Part shown: positions 1 to 8,413 of the stretch, piece by piece
How positions within the stretch are numbered: the stretch's first letter is position 1
Layout: each line of letters opens with the position of its first letter
Assembly (NCBI GenBank): GCA_017984315.1
Contig: JAGNZR010000011.1
Coordinates: 1-32,274, forward strand
Length of the DNA stretch: 32,274 nt
Direction: 5' to 3'
Source of the DNA: Fusobacteriaceae bacterium
GTDB taxonomy: Bacteria; Fusobacteriota; Fusobacteriia; Fusobacteriales; Fusobacteriaceae
The notes under the pieces: generated by a model
The model's input: only the letters and a program-made list of their open reading frames with translations
Databases searched by the model: none
What the model was told of the DNA's origin: nothing
Made by a program: the position numbers and the translations under genes

Positions 1-111
1 AAAAATAGCTACGGGGGTACACCTGGTCACATTTCGAACCCAGAAGTTAAGCCCGTAAACGCTGAAGGTACTTGGTGGGAAGCTGCCCGGGAGAATAGGA
101 ATTTGCCAAGC
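1..111 (+). rRNA. rrf: 5S ribosomal RNA, 5' end outside the window
   Basis: The segment carries the conserved 5S core: ACGGGGGTACACCTGGT, then CGAACCCAGAAGTTAAGCCC, then GGTGGGAAGCTGCCCGGGAG. It ends in TTGCCAAGC, the 3' strand of the terminal helix. The matching 5' strand (expected to resemble GCTTGGCA) is not in the window, so roughly the first ten bases are missing. It is presumably the last gene of an rRNA operon to the left. The window also encodes RNase M5 (15791-16333), the 5S maturation enzyme of Bacillus. The exact 3' end is set by the helix and may be off by a base or two. Confidence 0.95.
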
Positions 112-119
112 TTTTTTTT
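112..119 (+). terminator. T-tract ending the rRNA transcript
   Basis: A run of eight T directly follows the 3' strand of the 5S terminal helix. The 5S helix itself may serve as the terminator stem, but its 5' arm lies outside the window, so this cannot be confirmed here. Confidence 0.4.
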
Positions 120-188
120 ATTTTTTGGTATTTATTTCTTTCATTTTAAAAAATTCTCAAAAATGTAATAGAAAAGACAAAAAAAATA

Positions 189-217
189 TTGTAAAAAAAA
201 ACAGAATTATATATAAT
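189..217 (+). promoter_or_regulatory. Sigma-70-type promoter for the permease
   Basis: TTGTAA (189-194) and TATAAT (212-217) are separated by 17 bases. The -10 box is perfect and the -35 box matches four of six. Transcription would start near 224, giving a leader of about 130 bases before the permease start. The region is AT-rich, so chance matches are possible. Confidence 0.5.
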
Positions 218-231
218 ATAAAAGAACAGAT

Positions 232-298
232 AGTGCTTATTTAAAACGTTATATAATTAGAAAAAAATTTTTTAAAAAAAATGAAGACAATAAGCATT
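232..298 (+). other. Inverted repeat in the permease leader
   Basis: TGCTTATT (234-241) is exactly complementary to AATAAGCA (289-296). One G-T and one A-T pair at 232-233/297-298 extend the stem to about ten base pairs. The loop contains an A7-T6-A7 tract (261-280) that can fold on itself. It lies between the predicted transcription start and the ribosome binding site. It matches no riboswitch class I know; a regulatory role is only a guess. Confidence 0.3.
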
Positions 299-357
299 TC
301 TTATGTTAGTATGGTTCAATGTATTTTAAATATTTGTTTTACAAAGGGGGAGTTATT

Positions 358-1686
358 ATGGAGGAAAGAAAAGAAGGGAGATATGGACTACCAGTAGCAC
401 TTTCAACGGTAATTGGAATTGTAATTGGAATAGGGATATTTTTCAAAGCAAAACCAGTTTTAGTTGCATCAGGAGGAAATCCTAAAATTGCTATTACTGC
501 ATGGATCTTAGGGGGAATAATTACAATTATATCAGGTCTTACAGCAGCAGAAGTAGGTGCGGCAATTCCAGAAGCTGGAGGAATGTTTGCATGGATTAGA
601 AAACTTTATGGGAATAAAATAGGATTTTTAGTTGGATGGGCTCAAGCTTTTATATATACACCAGGTCTTGTAGCAGTACTAGCGTATTATTTTACAGTAT
701 TTATGTTTGATTATTTAGGAACTTCAGCATCAGAAGCGACAAAATATTTGTTGGCTATGGGATCAGTAACTTTTGTATATCTAGTAAATATTTATACAAG
801 AAAAGGTGGAGGATATATTCAAACAACAACAACAATGATAAAATTAATACCACTAATTGCTATAACTATATTCGGGTTAGTATCAAATAACAATCCAGAG
901 CCATTTGGAATGCCAGCAGAGGTAGTAACGGCTACAACTGGAAATACACTGAAATTAGTAGGATTAGCTCTAGTACCAATAATGTTTGCATTTGATGGTT
1001 GGATGTTAGTTGGAACAATAGCTGGAGATTTAAAAAATGTAAAAAAAACATTACCTACAGCGATAATTTTAGGAATTGGTGTAGTAGCATTATGTTATTC
1101 AGGTTTAAATATTGCAATTTTAAAAGTTTTCCCTGCACAGGAGTTAATTGCACAAGGTGGATTATCAAAAGTTGCAGAAGCATTATTTGGTGGAAATGCA
1201 TCAAAATTGATATTATTAGGTATAACAATATCAGCATTTGGAGGACTTAATGGAAATATATTAGTTTCTACAAGAGTTCCATATGCACTAGCTTTAGAAG
1301 GAAGTTTTCCAAAAAGTGAATACTTTAGTGTAGTAGATGGAAAAAGTGAGCAGCCAGTTAGATCATCATGGTTAATGTATGCTGTTTCTATGACTTATTT
1401 AGGAATTATGTGGGCAACAAATGACCCAGATACATTATCAAATATTCCAGTAGCTTTATTCTTCTTCTTCTATTTATTTGTATTCTACGGAGTATTTATA
1501 TTAAGAAAGAAATTCCCTGAGATAGAAAGACCATATACAGCACCATTGTATCCAGTATTACCAATGTTAGCTATAGCTGGTGGAGTATACATTTTATACT
1601 CTGCATTAGTTGGTGGATTTGTGTATATGCTAGTAGGAATAGGAATTACACTTACAGGTTTATTCTTTTATAAAGAGAAAAAGTAA
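358..1686 (+). CDS. APC superfamily amino-acid permease
   Basis: The product is a 442-residue inner-membrane protein with about twelve hydrophobic segments, the usual size for amino-acid transporters of the APC superfamily. Near the N-terminus, YGLPVALSTVIGIVIGIGIF is the glycine-rich first helix typical of the family. The following segments (EVGAAIPEAGGMFAWIRKLYG) match the second conserved region seen in LAT/SteT-like serine/threonine exchangers. The start is the ATG at 358, because AAGGGGG (344-350) lies seven bases upstream; an in-frame ATG at 319 has no such site. The gene appears to be transcribed alone and ends at a bidirectional terminator. Substrate cannot be told from sequence alone; a neutral amino acid is a guess based on SteT resemblance. 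Confidence 0.85.
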   Translation: MEERKEGRYGLPVALSTVIGIVIGIGIFFKAKPVLVASGGNPKIAITAWILGGIITIISGLTAAEVGAAIPEAGGMFAWIRKLYGNKIGFLVGWAQAFIYTPGLVAVLAYYFTVFMFDYLGTSASEATKYLLAMGSVTFVYLVNIYTRKGGGYIQTTTTMIKLIPLIAITIFGLVSNNNPEPFGMPAEVVTATTGNTLKLVGLALVPIMFAFDGWMLVGTIAGDLKNVKKTLPTAIILGIGVVALCYSGLNIAILKVFPAQELIAQGGLSKVAEALFGGNASKLILLGITISAFGGLNGNILVSTRVPYALALEGSFPKSEYFSVVDGKSEQPVRSSWLMYAVSMTYLGIMWATNDPDTLSNIPVALFFFFYLFVFYGVFILRKKFPEIERPYTAPLYPVLPMLAIAGGVYILYSALVGGFVYMLVGIGITLTGLFFYKEKK

Positions 1687-1710
1687 TATAAAAAAATTAA
1701 TTAATATAAT

Positions 1711-1748
1711 AAAAGCTACCATTAAATTAATGGTAGCTTTTTTATTTT
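1711..1748. terminator. Bidirectional terminator between permease and lacZ
   Basis: AAAAGCTACCATTA (1711-1724) pairs perfectly with TAATGGTAGCTTTT (1728-1741) around a three-base loop. T-rich sequence follows on the plus strand, and A-rich sequence precedes it, giving a U-tract for the minus strand. It sits between converging genes and can serve both. Confidence 0.85.
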
Positions 1749-1764
1749 TTAAAAAATTGAACAA

Positions 1765-4700
1765 CTAGTTTTTATAAGATATTTTAAAAGTAAAATTCAA
1801 TGGAGCATTGCTTGGAATTAGGTATTCAGCATGAGTACAAGCACCCCATGAATCATCACCACCAACGCCCATTTGTATTTTATTAATATTTATAACTGTA
1901 TAGTTAGGATTAGAGTTTAAATCATATAAATGAGCTGCAGACTCTAATTCATGGCATGTATAAGGGAGTACTGAACATTCAAAAGGCGTGATTGCAGAAA
2001 ATTTCAGTCCAATTTCTTCTTTATCAACTACTTCTAGCCATCTAACCTCAGTTTTATTCCCACACTCTTGAGGAATAACATACTGTGAAATAGATTCTTT
2101 AGCAGTAGAATTAAATATTCCTAATCTAGCTCCATGTTTTCTATCAATATAGCTCTCTTCAGGACCGTTTCCATACCACTTCATACTGCTATATTTATTA
2201 GGGACTTTAAATGAAATACCAAATACAGGGATTTCACTTAAAGAATTACACCCATCATAATTAAGTTCCACAATCATCTCACCTGTTGAATTTATTAGAT
2301 ATTTTAGATTACAAGTTATAATTGGTGATGTAGGAAGCTCGTATGTGTAGTTAATACATGCGTATAAAATCCCATCTATATCTACTTTGCTTAAATGAAT
2401 ATCTACACATTTTTGATAAAGAGATGCAATTTTCCATTGTGAATATCTAAAAGGCATCTTATTTCCTCTGTCATTGTCAGTAGGAGCTCTCCAGAAATTA
2501 GGAAGTATCGGTGAAGATAAAAATTCAATATTATTATACTTCATCGATACTATAGAACCATAAGATCTAGAGAAAATATGATGGAAGTTATCACCTTTAA
2601 TACCTATATTAATATCACAGTCTTCTATTAGAAGTTTAGCATCACTATTTTTTAGAGAGTTGTTAAAATCAGGGTTATTAGTTTCTGTTATTGAGTAGAC
2701 ATACTGCCCAAATGATATTTCATGCCCTTGCTCAGCCCACAATGTATCTTCCTTCAAAACGATGGACACTTCGTGAATATATTCCCCTACTATGCCTTGT
2801 AGTGCAAATGGAAGCTTAAACTCTCCTGTTGTAAGAGGTTGGAGATCAAAAATATATGGCTCTCCACTGCAAATAGAAATTCCGTCTCTTAAAACTCTCC
2901 ACTTAACATGATATTTATTTAAGTTTGTAAAAAGAGAGGTGTTTTTTATTATTACACTATCTAGTGTTGGTTTAACTTTAAAATCAGAAAAAAGTGCTTT
3001 TACCTCCTGCATTTTAGGTGATGGTTTTCTATCTCCATATACTAGACCATTTACACAAAAATTATAATCTGTAGGACGGTCATCATAATCTCCACCAAAA
3101 GCTAAATAATTTTCACCATTTTCTGCTGTTTTCATAAGAGACTGATCTATAAAATCCCAAATAAATCCACCTTGATATAATTGATATTTATCTTCTAATT
3201 CAGTATATTTATGAAGTGCACCATTTGAGTTTCCCATTGCATGAGAGTATTCACATGAGATAAAAGGTTTTGCAGGATTATTGTTTAAATACTCCTCAAT
3301 TTCACTCACTTTTGCATACATTCGACTCTCTACATCTGATGTATCATTAAATCTTCTATCCCAAAATACACCTTCATACTGTATAACTCTTGTTTTATCT
3401 CTACTTTTAAGCCATTTAGAAAGCTCATAAAGGATTCTTCCACCATATGCTTCATTTCCACATGACCAGATAACAATAGATGGGTGGTTCTTATCTCTTT
3501 CAAGCATAGAGATTCCTCTGTCAATAATAGAATTTAGCCATTTTTCATTATCATTAGGAACAGCATTTTCTGGAGAGCATTTTCCCATTTTTTGCCAAGT
3601 ACCATGAGTTTCAATATTTGCTTCATCAATAACATAAAGACCATACTCATCGCAAAGCTCATACCACCTAGAATTATTAGGGTAATGGGAAGTCCTTACA
3701 GCATTGAAATTATTAGCTTTTAAGAATTTTATGTCCCAAAGCATCTCCTCTTCTGAAATAACACGTCCGTTGTAACAAGAAAATTCATGACGGTTAACCC
3801 CTTTAAATACAACTCTTTTTCCATTAATTTTCATTATTTTGTCATTAATTTCAAATTTTCTAATCCCTATTTTTTGTGGAATAACTTCAATTATCTCATC
3901 AGTCTCTGAATTTTTTAAAATAATATAGCATGTATAAAGATTAGGAAACTCAGCACTCCAAAGATTTGGATTATTTATTGTTAAATCTAAAGTTACTTCA
4001 GTTTTAAAATTATTAGATGATATATTTTTAAGATTGTTATTAAAATAAACGTTACTCTCTGTTGCATTAATTAGAATATCTTTAGAGTCATAAATCTCTT
4101 GAATAACAGATATATTATTTTCTAATAAAGATTGAAAATATTGGAGAGATTTTGAATGTTCTAATTTTAACTTTGTTTTAATGTAAGCAGTAGAAAAACT
4201 GTCATTAAGCAGAGTCTTTATAAAGATATCATTAACATGCACTTTTGGTTTTGTATATAGATAAACATCACGAAAAATCCCGGAAAATCTCCAGAAGTCT
4301 TGATCTTCAAGCCAAGAACCGCTGCACCATTTGTGTACCTCTACAGCAACTGTATTTTCTCCATCTTTTATAAAAGGGGAGATATCAAATTCAGAAGGAG
4401 TAAAACTATCTTCAGAATACCCTATATAGTTTCCATTTATCCAAAGATAAAATGCAGATTCAACACCTTGTAAAGAGATATAAATAGAGCTTTTATCCCA
4501 ATTATCAGGGATAAAGATTTTTTTTACATACTGTCCTACTGGATTATAATCTTTTGGAATTTCAGGAGGGATAAGTTTATTGTGTCCATCCCATGGATAC
4601 ATGGTATTTACATAATGGGGTTTATCATAACCTTGAAGTTGAATGTGTGATGGAACAGTTATAGTATTCCAAGTGCTAATATCAAAATCCTCTTTATAAA

Positions 4701-4893
4701 AACCTTCTATTTTTAAGGCACTACAACTGGAATATGAAAAAGACCATTCCCCATTTAACGAGGATTTATAATCCATAAAATTACCCTCTTTAGCTGAAGC
4801 GATGTCAGAATAATATTTATGATCTGAGTGTGCTTCTAAAGTATTAACTTTAAAAATTTCCGGATCTACTAAATTTTTTAATGTGTATTGCAT
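1765..4893 (-). CDS. lacZ: Beta-galactosidase, glycoside hydrolase family 2
   Basis: This 1042-residue cytoplasmic enzyme hydrolyses lactose and other beta-galactosides; its length is close to E. coli LacZ (1024). Residues about 45-215 form the sugar-binding domain, followed by an Ig-like domain, a TIM barrel (about 347-640) and a C-terminal beta-galactosidase small-chain domain. The acid/base glutamate is E481 in WSCGNEA and the nucleophile E548 in SCEYSHAMGN. IETHG (427-431) carries the expected metal ligands, and RTSHYPNNSRWYELCDEYG matches the E. coli enzyme closely. The start ATG has GGGGG five bases upstream. The gene stands alone, without a lac permease, phospho-galactosidase or regulator nearby, and I see no convincing promoter in the 84 bases before it. 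Sampled lines look slightly richer in GC than neighbours, so acquisition is possible. Confidence 0.95.
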   Translation of the reverse strand: MQYTLKNLVDPEIFKVNTLEAHSDHKYYSDIASAKEGNFMDYKSSLNGEWSFSYSSCSALKIEGFYKEDFDISTWNTITVPSHIQLQGYDKPHYVNTMYPWDGHNKLIPPEIPKDYNPVGQYVKKIFIPDNWDKSSIYISLQGVESAFYLWINGNYIGYSEDSFTPSEFDISPFIKDGENTVAVEVHKWCSGSWLEDQDFWRFSGIFRDVYLYTKPKVHVNDIFIKTLLNDSFSTAYIKTKLKLEHSKSLQYFQSLLENNISVIQEIYDSKDILINATESNVYFNNNLKNISSNNFKTEVTLDLTINNPNLWSAEFPNLYTCYIILKNSETDEIIEVIPQKIGIRKFEINDKIMKINGKRVVFKGVNRHEFSCYNGRVISEEEMLWDIKFLKANNFNAVRTSHYPNNSRWYELCDEYGLYVIDEANIETHGTWQKMGKCSPENAVPNDNEKWLNSIIDRGISMLERDKNHPSIVIWSCGNEAYGGRILYELSKWLKSRDKTRVIQYEGVFWDRRFNDTSDVESRMYAKVSEIEEYLNNNPAKPFISCEYSHAMGNSNGALHKYTELEDKYQLYQGGFIWDFIDQSLMKTAENGENYLAFGGDYDDRPTDYNFCVNGLVYGDRKPSPKMQEVKALFSDFKVKPTLDSVIIKNTSLFTNLNKYHVKWRVLRDGISICSGEPYIFDLQPLTTGEFKLPFALQGIVGEYIHEVSIVLKEDTLWAEQGHEISFGQYVYSITETNNPDFNNSLKNSDAKLLIEDCDINIGIKGDNFHHIFSRSYGSIVSMKYNNIEFLSSPILPNFWRAPTDNDRGNKMPFRYSQWKIASLYQKCVDIHLSKVDIDGILYACINYTYELPTSPIITCNLKYLINSTGEMIVELNYDGCNSLSEIPVFGISFKVPNKYSSMKWYGNGPEESYIDRKHGARLGIFNSTAKESISQYVIPQECGNKTEVRWLEVVDKEEIGLKFSAITPFECSVLPYTCHELESAAHLYDLNSNPNYTVININKIQMGVGGDDSWGACTHAEYLIPSNAPLNFTFKISYKN

Positions 4894-4977
4894 ATTTTCC
4901 CCCTTTCCCCAATATCAGATTTAATTTATTTAACGTAACTAATATTTTAAATTGTAGTAATTTTTAAGGATATAAAA

Positions 4978-5016
4978 GGATGAGCTAAAATTTTTAATTT
5001 TAACTCACCCTTTTTA
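4978..5016. terminator. Terminator downstream of the lipid A acyltransferase gene
   Basis: A 15-bp stem (4978-4992 with 4996-5010, two G-T pairs when read on the minus strand) encloses a three-base loop. On the minus strand it is followed by TTTTATAT, so it ends the acyltransferase transcript before lacZ. The plus strand also has a T-run at 5011-5015. Confidence 0.8.
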
Positions 5017-5018
5017 TA

Positions 5019-5930
5019 TTACTTTTTTTTCTTTTTTTTCAAAGATTTAAATAAGAACTTAGAAAGATTCCATCTGTCGTGAAACCACATCCATTGCTCT
5101 GGATATTTTAGAATAACTTTTTCAATTTCGTTAATAAGAAGCTGCATATTTGAATTTAAATCCTCTTTATAGTTGCCAGTATCAATAAGTTTGATTTCAT
5201 TGCTTACATAAACTGTAGAAGTATTGTCATCATTCAAAATAGTATAATTAAGAACAAGAGGTAGATTATTTTTCATAGCTAATGAAACAGCTCCAGTTGG
5301 AGCAATTGTTGGATGGCCAAAAAATACCACCTCAGCACCTTTATCTCTATGATCAGAAAAAAGAGCAATGATGCATTTTGTACCTATTTTTTTCTTTAGC
5401 TCAACTGCAGTTTTTCTTGATTTTTTTAAAAGAGTAATATTTAGTTTTTCACGATTTTCCGTAATCAATTGGTCTAAATAAGGATTTCTCTGCTTTTTAG
5501 CAACAGTTACAACAGGATATTTTTCTGCAGCTTTAAGTGGTGTTTCCATGTTTCCCATATGCATGCATGCAGCAATAACCGTATTATATTTTGAGATTAA
5601 TTTTTCAATCTCCTCCTCATTTATTATATTAACTTTACCCTCTTCTTTTAAATACTCTTCAAACCATATGGTAGACATAAAAGCTTTAAACATAACTTTA
5701 TATGATTTTAAAATAATCTTTTCTTTTTCTAATTCAGGTAAGTCTGGAAAAGCAAGAGATAAATTAGCAATTGCAATAGCTTTTCTCTTTTTTTCAAATT
5801 TAAAGAATAATACTCCTAATTTTTCAGCAAATTTAAACCTGATTTTTTCAGGAAATAACTTTATCAGTTTTATAAAAATAATGATAAAAAAATATTGTAT
5901 TTTATAGTTAAAATTTTTTATTAATTTCAA
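5019..5930 (-). CDS. Lipid A biosynthesis (KDO)2-lipid IVA acyltransferase family protein
   Basis: The 303-residue protein belongs to the LpxL/LpxM/HtrB family, inner-membrane enzymes that add secondary acyl chains to lipid A. It has an N-terminal hydrophobic anchor (about 12-26), the catalytic H-X4-D/E motif as H124-MGNM-E129, and the family's C-terminal WMWFHDRW motif. Length is typical. The best start is a TTG at 5930, with GGAGG nine bases upstream and no ATG nearby; TTG is unusual but well supported. The C-terminus ends in a run of lysines (KSLKKKKKK). Its presence argues for an LPS-bearing diderm. Which family member it is, and which acyl chain it adds, cannot be told here. Confidence 0.88.
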   Translation of the reverse strand: MKLIKNFNYKIQYFFIIIFIKLIKLFPEKIRFKFAEKLGVLFFKFEKKRKAIAIANLSLAFPDLPELEKEKIILKSYKVMFKAFMSTIWFEEYLKEEGKVNIINEEEIEKLISKYNTVIAACMHMGNMETPLKAAEKYPVVTVAKKQRNPYLDQLITENREKLNITLLKKSRKTAVELKKKIGTKCIIALFSDHRDKGAEVVFFGHPTIAPTGAVSLAMKNNLPLVLNYTILNDDNTSTVYVSNEIKLIDTGNYKEDLNSNMQLLINEIEKVILKYPEQWMWFHDRWNLSKFLFKSLKKKKKK

Positions 5931-6013
5931 TTGAATAAACCTCCACTATAAGTGTATAATGACTGTATTATATATAGCTAGATACAAGTTTTTATTTTAT
6001 GCCATATTTCTGT

Positions 6014-6022
6014 ATTATATCA
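6014..6022 (-). promoter_or_regulatory. Possible extended -10 promoter for the acyltransferase gene
   Basis: Read on the minus strand, TGATATAAT is an extended -10 element (TGn plus a perfect TATAAT). No good -35 box lies at the expected distance. The leader would be about 75 bases. The support is weak because the region is very AT-rich. Confidence 0.25.
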
Positions 6023-6093
6023 CAAATATAATATAAAAATAAATAAAATAATTATAGGAATTATACTAGGTAGTAAACTATTATATTGCAATG

Positions 6094-6102
6094 TGGTATA
6101 AT
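6094..6102 (+). promoter_or_regulatory. Extended -10 promoter for the mtnN cluster
   Basis: TGGTATAAT is a perfect extended -10 element. No recognisable -35 box lies 17 bases upstream, which is common for extended -10 promoters. Transcription would start near 6109, about 32 bases before mtnN, and could run through sepF. Confidence 0.5.
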
Positions 6103-6140
6103 CCTTGTAATAAAAACTTTAAAATAAAGGAGTAATAGAG

Positions 6141-6836
6141 ATGAGAATAGGTATTATAGGTGCTATGAGTGAAGAGGTATGTGAGTTAAAAGATATAATG
6201 ACGATAGAAACAGTGGAAGAGTTATTTGGATTTAAATACTTTGTTGGAAAACTTTTAGGTAAAAATATTGTTTTAGTAGAATCTGGTATTGGAAAAGTAA
6301 ATTCAGCAGTGTGCACTACTGTTTTAATAAAAAAATTTAATATCAGCAAAATTATTTTTACAGGAGTTGCAGGAGCAGTAGGAAGAACATTGAATATTGG
6401 AGATGTTGTAATTGGTTCAGAACTAATTGAACATGATTTTGACTGTACAGCATTTGGAATGCAGCCTGGAGTAATACCAAGAATGGATACATCTATTTTT
6501 AAATCAGATGAAAAATTAATAGAGATTGCTAAAAAAGCAGTTGTAAAAGTACTAGGGGAACATAGAACAAAAATTGGAGTTGTTGTGAGCGGTGATCAAT
6601 TTATAGCTAATAAGGAAAAAATACAATGGCTGGGAGATACTTTTAATGCTCAGTGCACAGAGATGGAAGGGGCATCAGTAGCACATGTATGTTATTTGGC
6701 TAAAGTTCCATTTATTATTTTAAGAGCAATTTCAGATAAAGCAGATGGTTCTGCACATATGGATTTTCCTAAATTTGTAGAATTAGCAGCAAAAAATTCT
6801 AAAAATGTAGTTGAAGAGATGCTTAAAGAGATATAA
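6141..6836 (+). CDS. mtnN: 5'-methylthioadenosine/S-adenosylhomocysteine nucleosidase
   Basis: The 231-residue cytoplasmic enzyme cleaves adenine from methylthioadenosine and S-adenosylhomocysteine, recycling by-products of methylation and polyamine synthesis. Visible family features are the N-terminal RIGIIGAMSEEV with the catalytic glutamate at 11/12, ESGIGKVNSA, the GVAGAVG loop, SGDQFIA, TEMEGAS (catalytic E176) and ISDKAD (catalytic D199). Length equals that of the E. coli enzyme. AAAGGAG lies eight bases before the ATG. It is the first gene of a same-strand cluster, with folC 40 bases downstream; the two have no obvious metabolic link beyond one-carbon and methyl metabolism. Confidence 0.95.
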   Translation: MRIGIIGAMSEEVCELKDIMTIETVEELFGFKYFVGKLLGKNIVLVESGIGKVNSAVCTTVLIKKFNISKIIFTGVAGAVGRTLNIGDVVIGSELIEHDFDCTAFGMQPGVIPRMDTSIFKSDEKLIEIAKKAVVKVLGEHRTKIGVVVSGDQFIANKEKIQWLGDTFNAQCTEMEGASVAHVCYLAKVPFIILRAISDKADGSAHMDFPKFVELAAKNSKNVVEEMLKEI

Positions 6837-6876
6837 AAAACAAAAATATAAAAATATAGACTTATAGGAGACAGTG

Positions 6877-8124
6877 ATGATTGAAAAAGTAACGCAAGAG
6901 CTTTATGACTATGGAATGTACGCGGAAAAAATCGGTTTAGAAAATATAAGGAAAATTTGTCAGGATTTAGGGAATCCACAAGATAAATTAAAAACTATAC
7001 ATATAGCTGGAACAAATGGTAAAGGGTCTACATCAACAACTGTTGAGACAATTTTATTGGAATCTGGATATAAGGTAGGTAAATATACTTCACCACATAT
7101 TTTGAAATTGAATGAAAGAATAGCTTTAAATGGAAAAGATATTAGCGATGATGATATAATTAAATATTATTATATAGTGAAAGAGGTTGTAAAAAAACAT
7201 AATATAAGACCGTCATATTTTGAAGTTATGACAGCTATGATGTACAAATATTTTGTTGATAATGGAGTTGAATATTTAGTATTAGAAACAGGATTAGGTG
7301 GAAGATTAGATTCAACAAATTTATCAAATGCAATAATTTCAGTAATAACTAATGTATCTAAAGATCATTGTGAGTTTTTAGGAGATACAATTGAAGAGAT
7401 AGCAAAAGAGAAATTAGGGATAGTAAAACCTGGATCCACTCTTATTATAGGGAGAAAAATAGACGCTTTAGTTAATAATGCTGAAATGAATAACCCTAAA
7501 AAGATAGTATATGTAGAAGATATTTATAGAGATGCAAAATATAAACTGAATTTTGAAAATTTTTCTACAGAAGTAGATATAAATGGTAATATCTTTGAAT
7601 TTTCACTGTTCGGTGAGTACCAATATAGCAATTTTTTAACAGCTTATGCAGTTCTAAAAGAGTTAGGTATTAGTGATGAAATTATAAAATCAGGTTGTAA
7701 AAAAGTTAAATGGCAATGTAGGTTTGAAGTTTTAAAAAGGGAAAAAATAGTGATATTAGACGGCGCACATAACATTGATGGTGTAGAAAAGTTAAAAATA
7801 ACATTATCAAAAGCTTTTAAACCTGAAGAAGTAACAATAATTACTTCAATTTTAAAAGATAAAGATAGAGAAAATATGGCTAAGTTATTAGAAGAGAGTT
7901 CACATGATATAATACTAACATCATTATCTGAAAACCAAAGAGGAACAACTGGTGAAGAGTTGCTGAAATTCTTTAATGGAAAACAAGGCAGCGTATCAGT
8001 AGAGGAAGATATTACTAAAGCTTATGCTAAAGCATTAAGTGGGAAAAGTAAAGTAATATTGATTTGTGGTTCTTTTTATCTTTTATCAAAATTTAAAGAG
8101 GTAATATTAAATGACAAAAAGTAG
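6877..8124 (+). CDS. folC: Folylpolyglutamate synthase / dihydrofolate synthase
   Basis: The 415-residue cytoplasmic ligase adds glutamate to folates, and in many bacteria also makes dihydrofolate from dihydropteroate. It is a Mur-ligase relative: P-loop GTNGKGS at 45-51, TSPH (71-74), LETGLGGRLDSTN (136-148), NVSKDHCEFLG (159-169), and DGAHN (295-299) in the C-terminal domain. TAGGAG at 6865-6870 is six bases before the ATG at 6877 and only three before an in-frame GTG at 6874, so the ATG is preferred. Its last 14 bases overlap the next gene, suggesting coupled translation. Whether it has both activities is not visible, since no separate folate gene is in the window. Confidence 0.93.
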   Translation: MIEKVTQELYDYGMYAEKIGLENIRKICQDLGNPQDKLKTIHIAGTNGKGSTSTTVETILLESGYKVGKYTSPHILKLNERIALNGKDISDDDIIKYYYIVKEVVKKHNIRPSYFEVMTAMMYKYFVDNGVEYLVLETGLGGRLDSTNLSNAIISVITNVSKDHCEFLGDTIEEIAKEKLGIVKPGSTLIIGRKIDALVNNAEMNNPKKIVYVEDIYRDAKYKLNFENFSTEVDINGNIFEFSLFGEYQYSNFLTAYAVLKELGISDEIIKSGCKKVKWQCRFEVLKREKIVILDGAHNIDGVEKLKITLSKAFKPEEVTIITSILKDKDRENMAKLLEESSHDIILTSLSENQRGTTGEELLKFFNGKQGSVSVEEDITKAYAKALSGKSKVILICGSFYLLSKFKEVILNDKK

Positions 8125-8413
8125 AAAGCAGTTAATGAAGGAGAGAAGACAAAATGTACTTCAGTTCTTATTGTCCCTTGTTTTATTATTTTTTTCATTT
8201 AATTATTATTTAAAAGTTGAAACAGAACTTACAGAAAGGATATTAATGGAGAGAAAGGAGATTTCACTTATAGATGAGCAGTTGTTAATCCGAAAAAAAG
8301 GGTTTTACAATGATAATACTTATTTAGGAAGATATGCCCTTGTAAAAAAAGAGTGGAGTGATAAAAGCACAGGAGGGGTAGAATTTAATGAATACAATGA
8401 AAAAAAGCATTAA
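8111..8413 (+). CDS. Small one-span membrane protein of unknown function
   Basis: I do not recognise this 100-residue protein. Its N-terminus is basic (MTKSRKQLMKERR), then comes one hydrophobic segment at about 18-34. A charged stretch of about 25 residues (VETELTERILMERKEISLID) that could form a short coiled coil follows, then YLGRYALVKKEW and a hydrophilic tail. That order (short cytoplasmic end, one span, extracytoplasmic helix) is the topology of the division proteins FtsB and DivIC, but identity is not established. The frame is supported by a good site (AGAGG, nine bases before the ATG) and by overlaps of 14 bases with folC and 26 bases with hprK. That packing is what a real operon member would show. 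Confidence 0.7.
   Translation: MTKSRKQLMKERRQNVLQFLLSLVLLFFSFNYYLKVETELTERILMERKEISLIDEQLLIRKKGFYNDNTYLGRYALVKKEWSDKSTGGVEFNEYNEKKH

Noticed and set aside
319-357. Longer permease start at an upstream in-frame ATG
   Set aside because: AAGGGGG at 344-350 fits ATG 358 exactly; the upstream ATG has no site and the extension is unlike the family.
120-357. Known riboswitch or T-box in the permease leader
   Set aside because: No T-box TGGNACC sequence, no lysine or glycine riboswitch core; only a simple inverted repeat is visible.
4894-4977. Catabolite-response (cre) site or clear promoter for lacZ
   Set aside because: No match to a cre-like palindrome and no properly spaced -35/-10 pair.
5548-5907. 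119-residue frame opposite the acyltransferase
   Set aside because: Reverse-strand shadow; the acyltransferase frame has catalytic motifs and a ribosome binding site.
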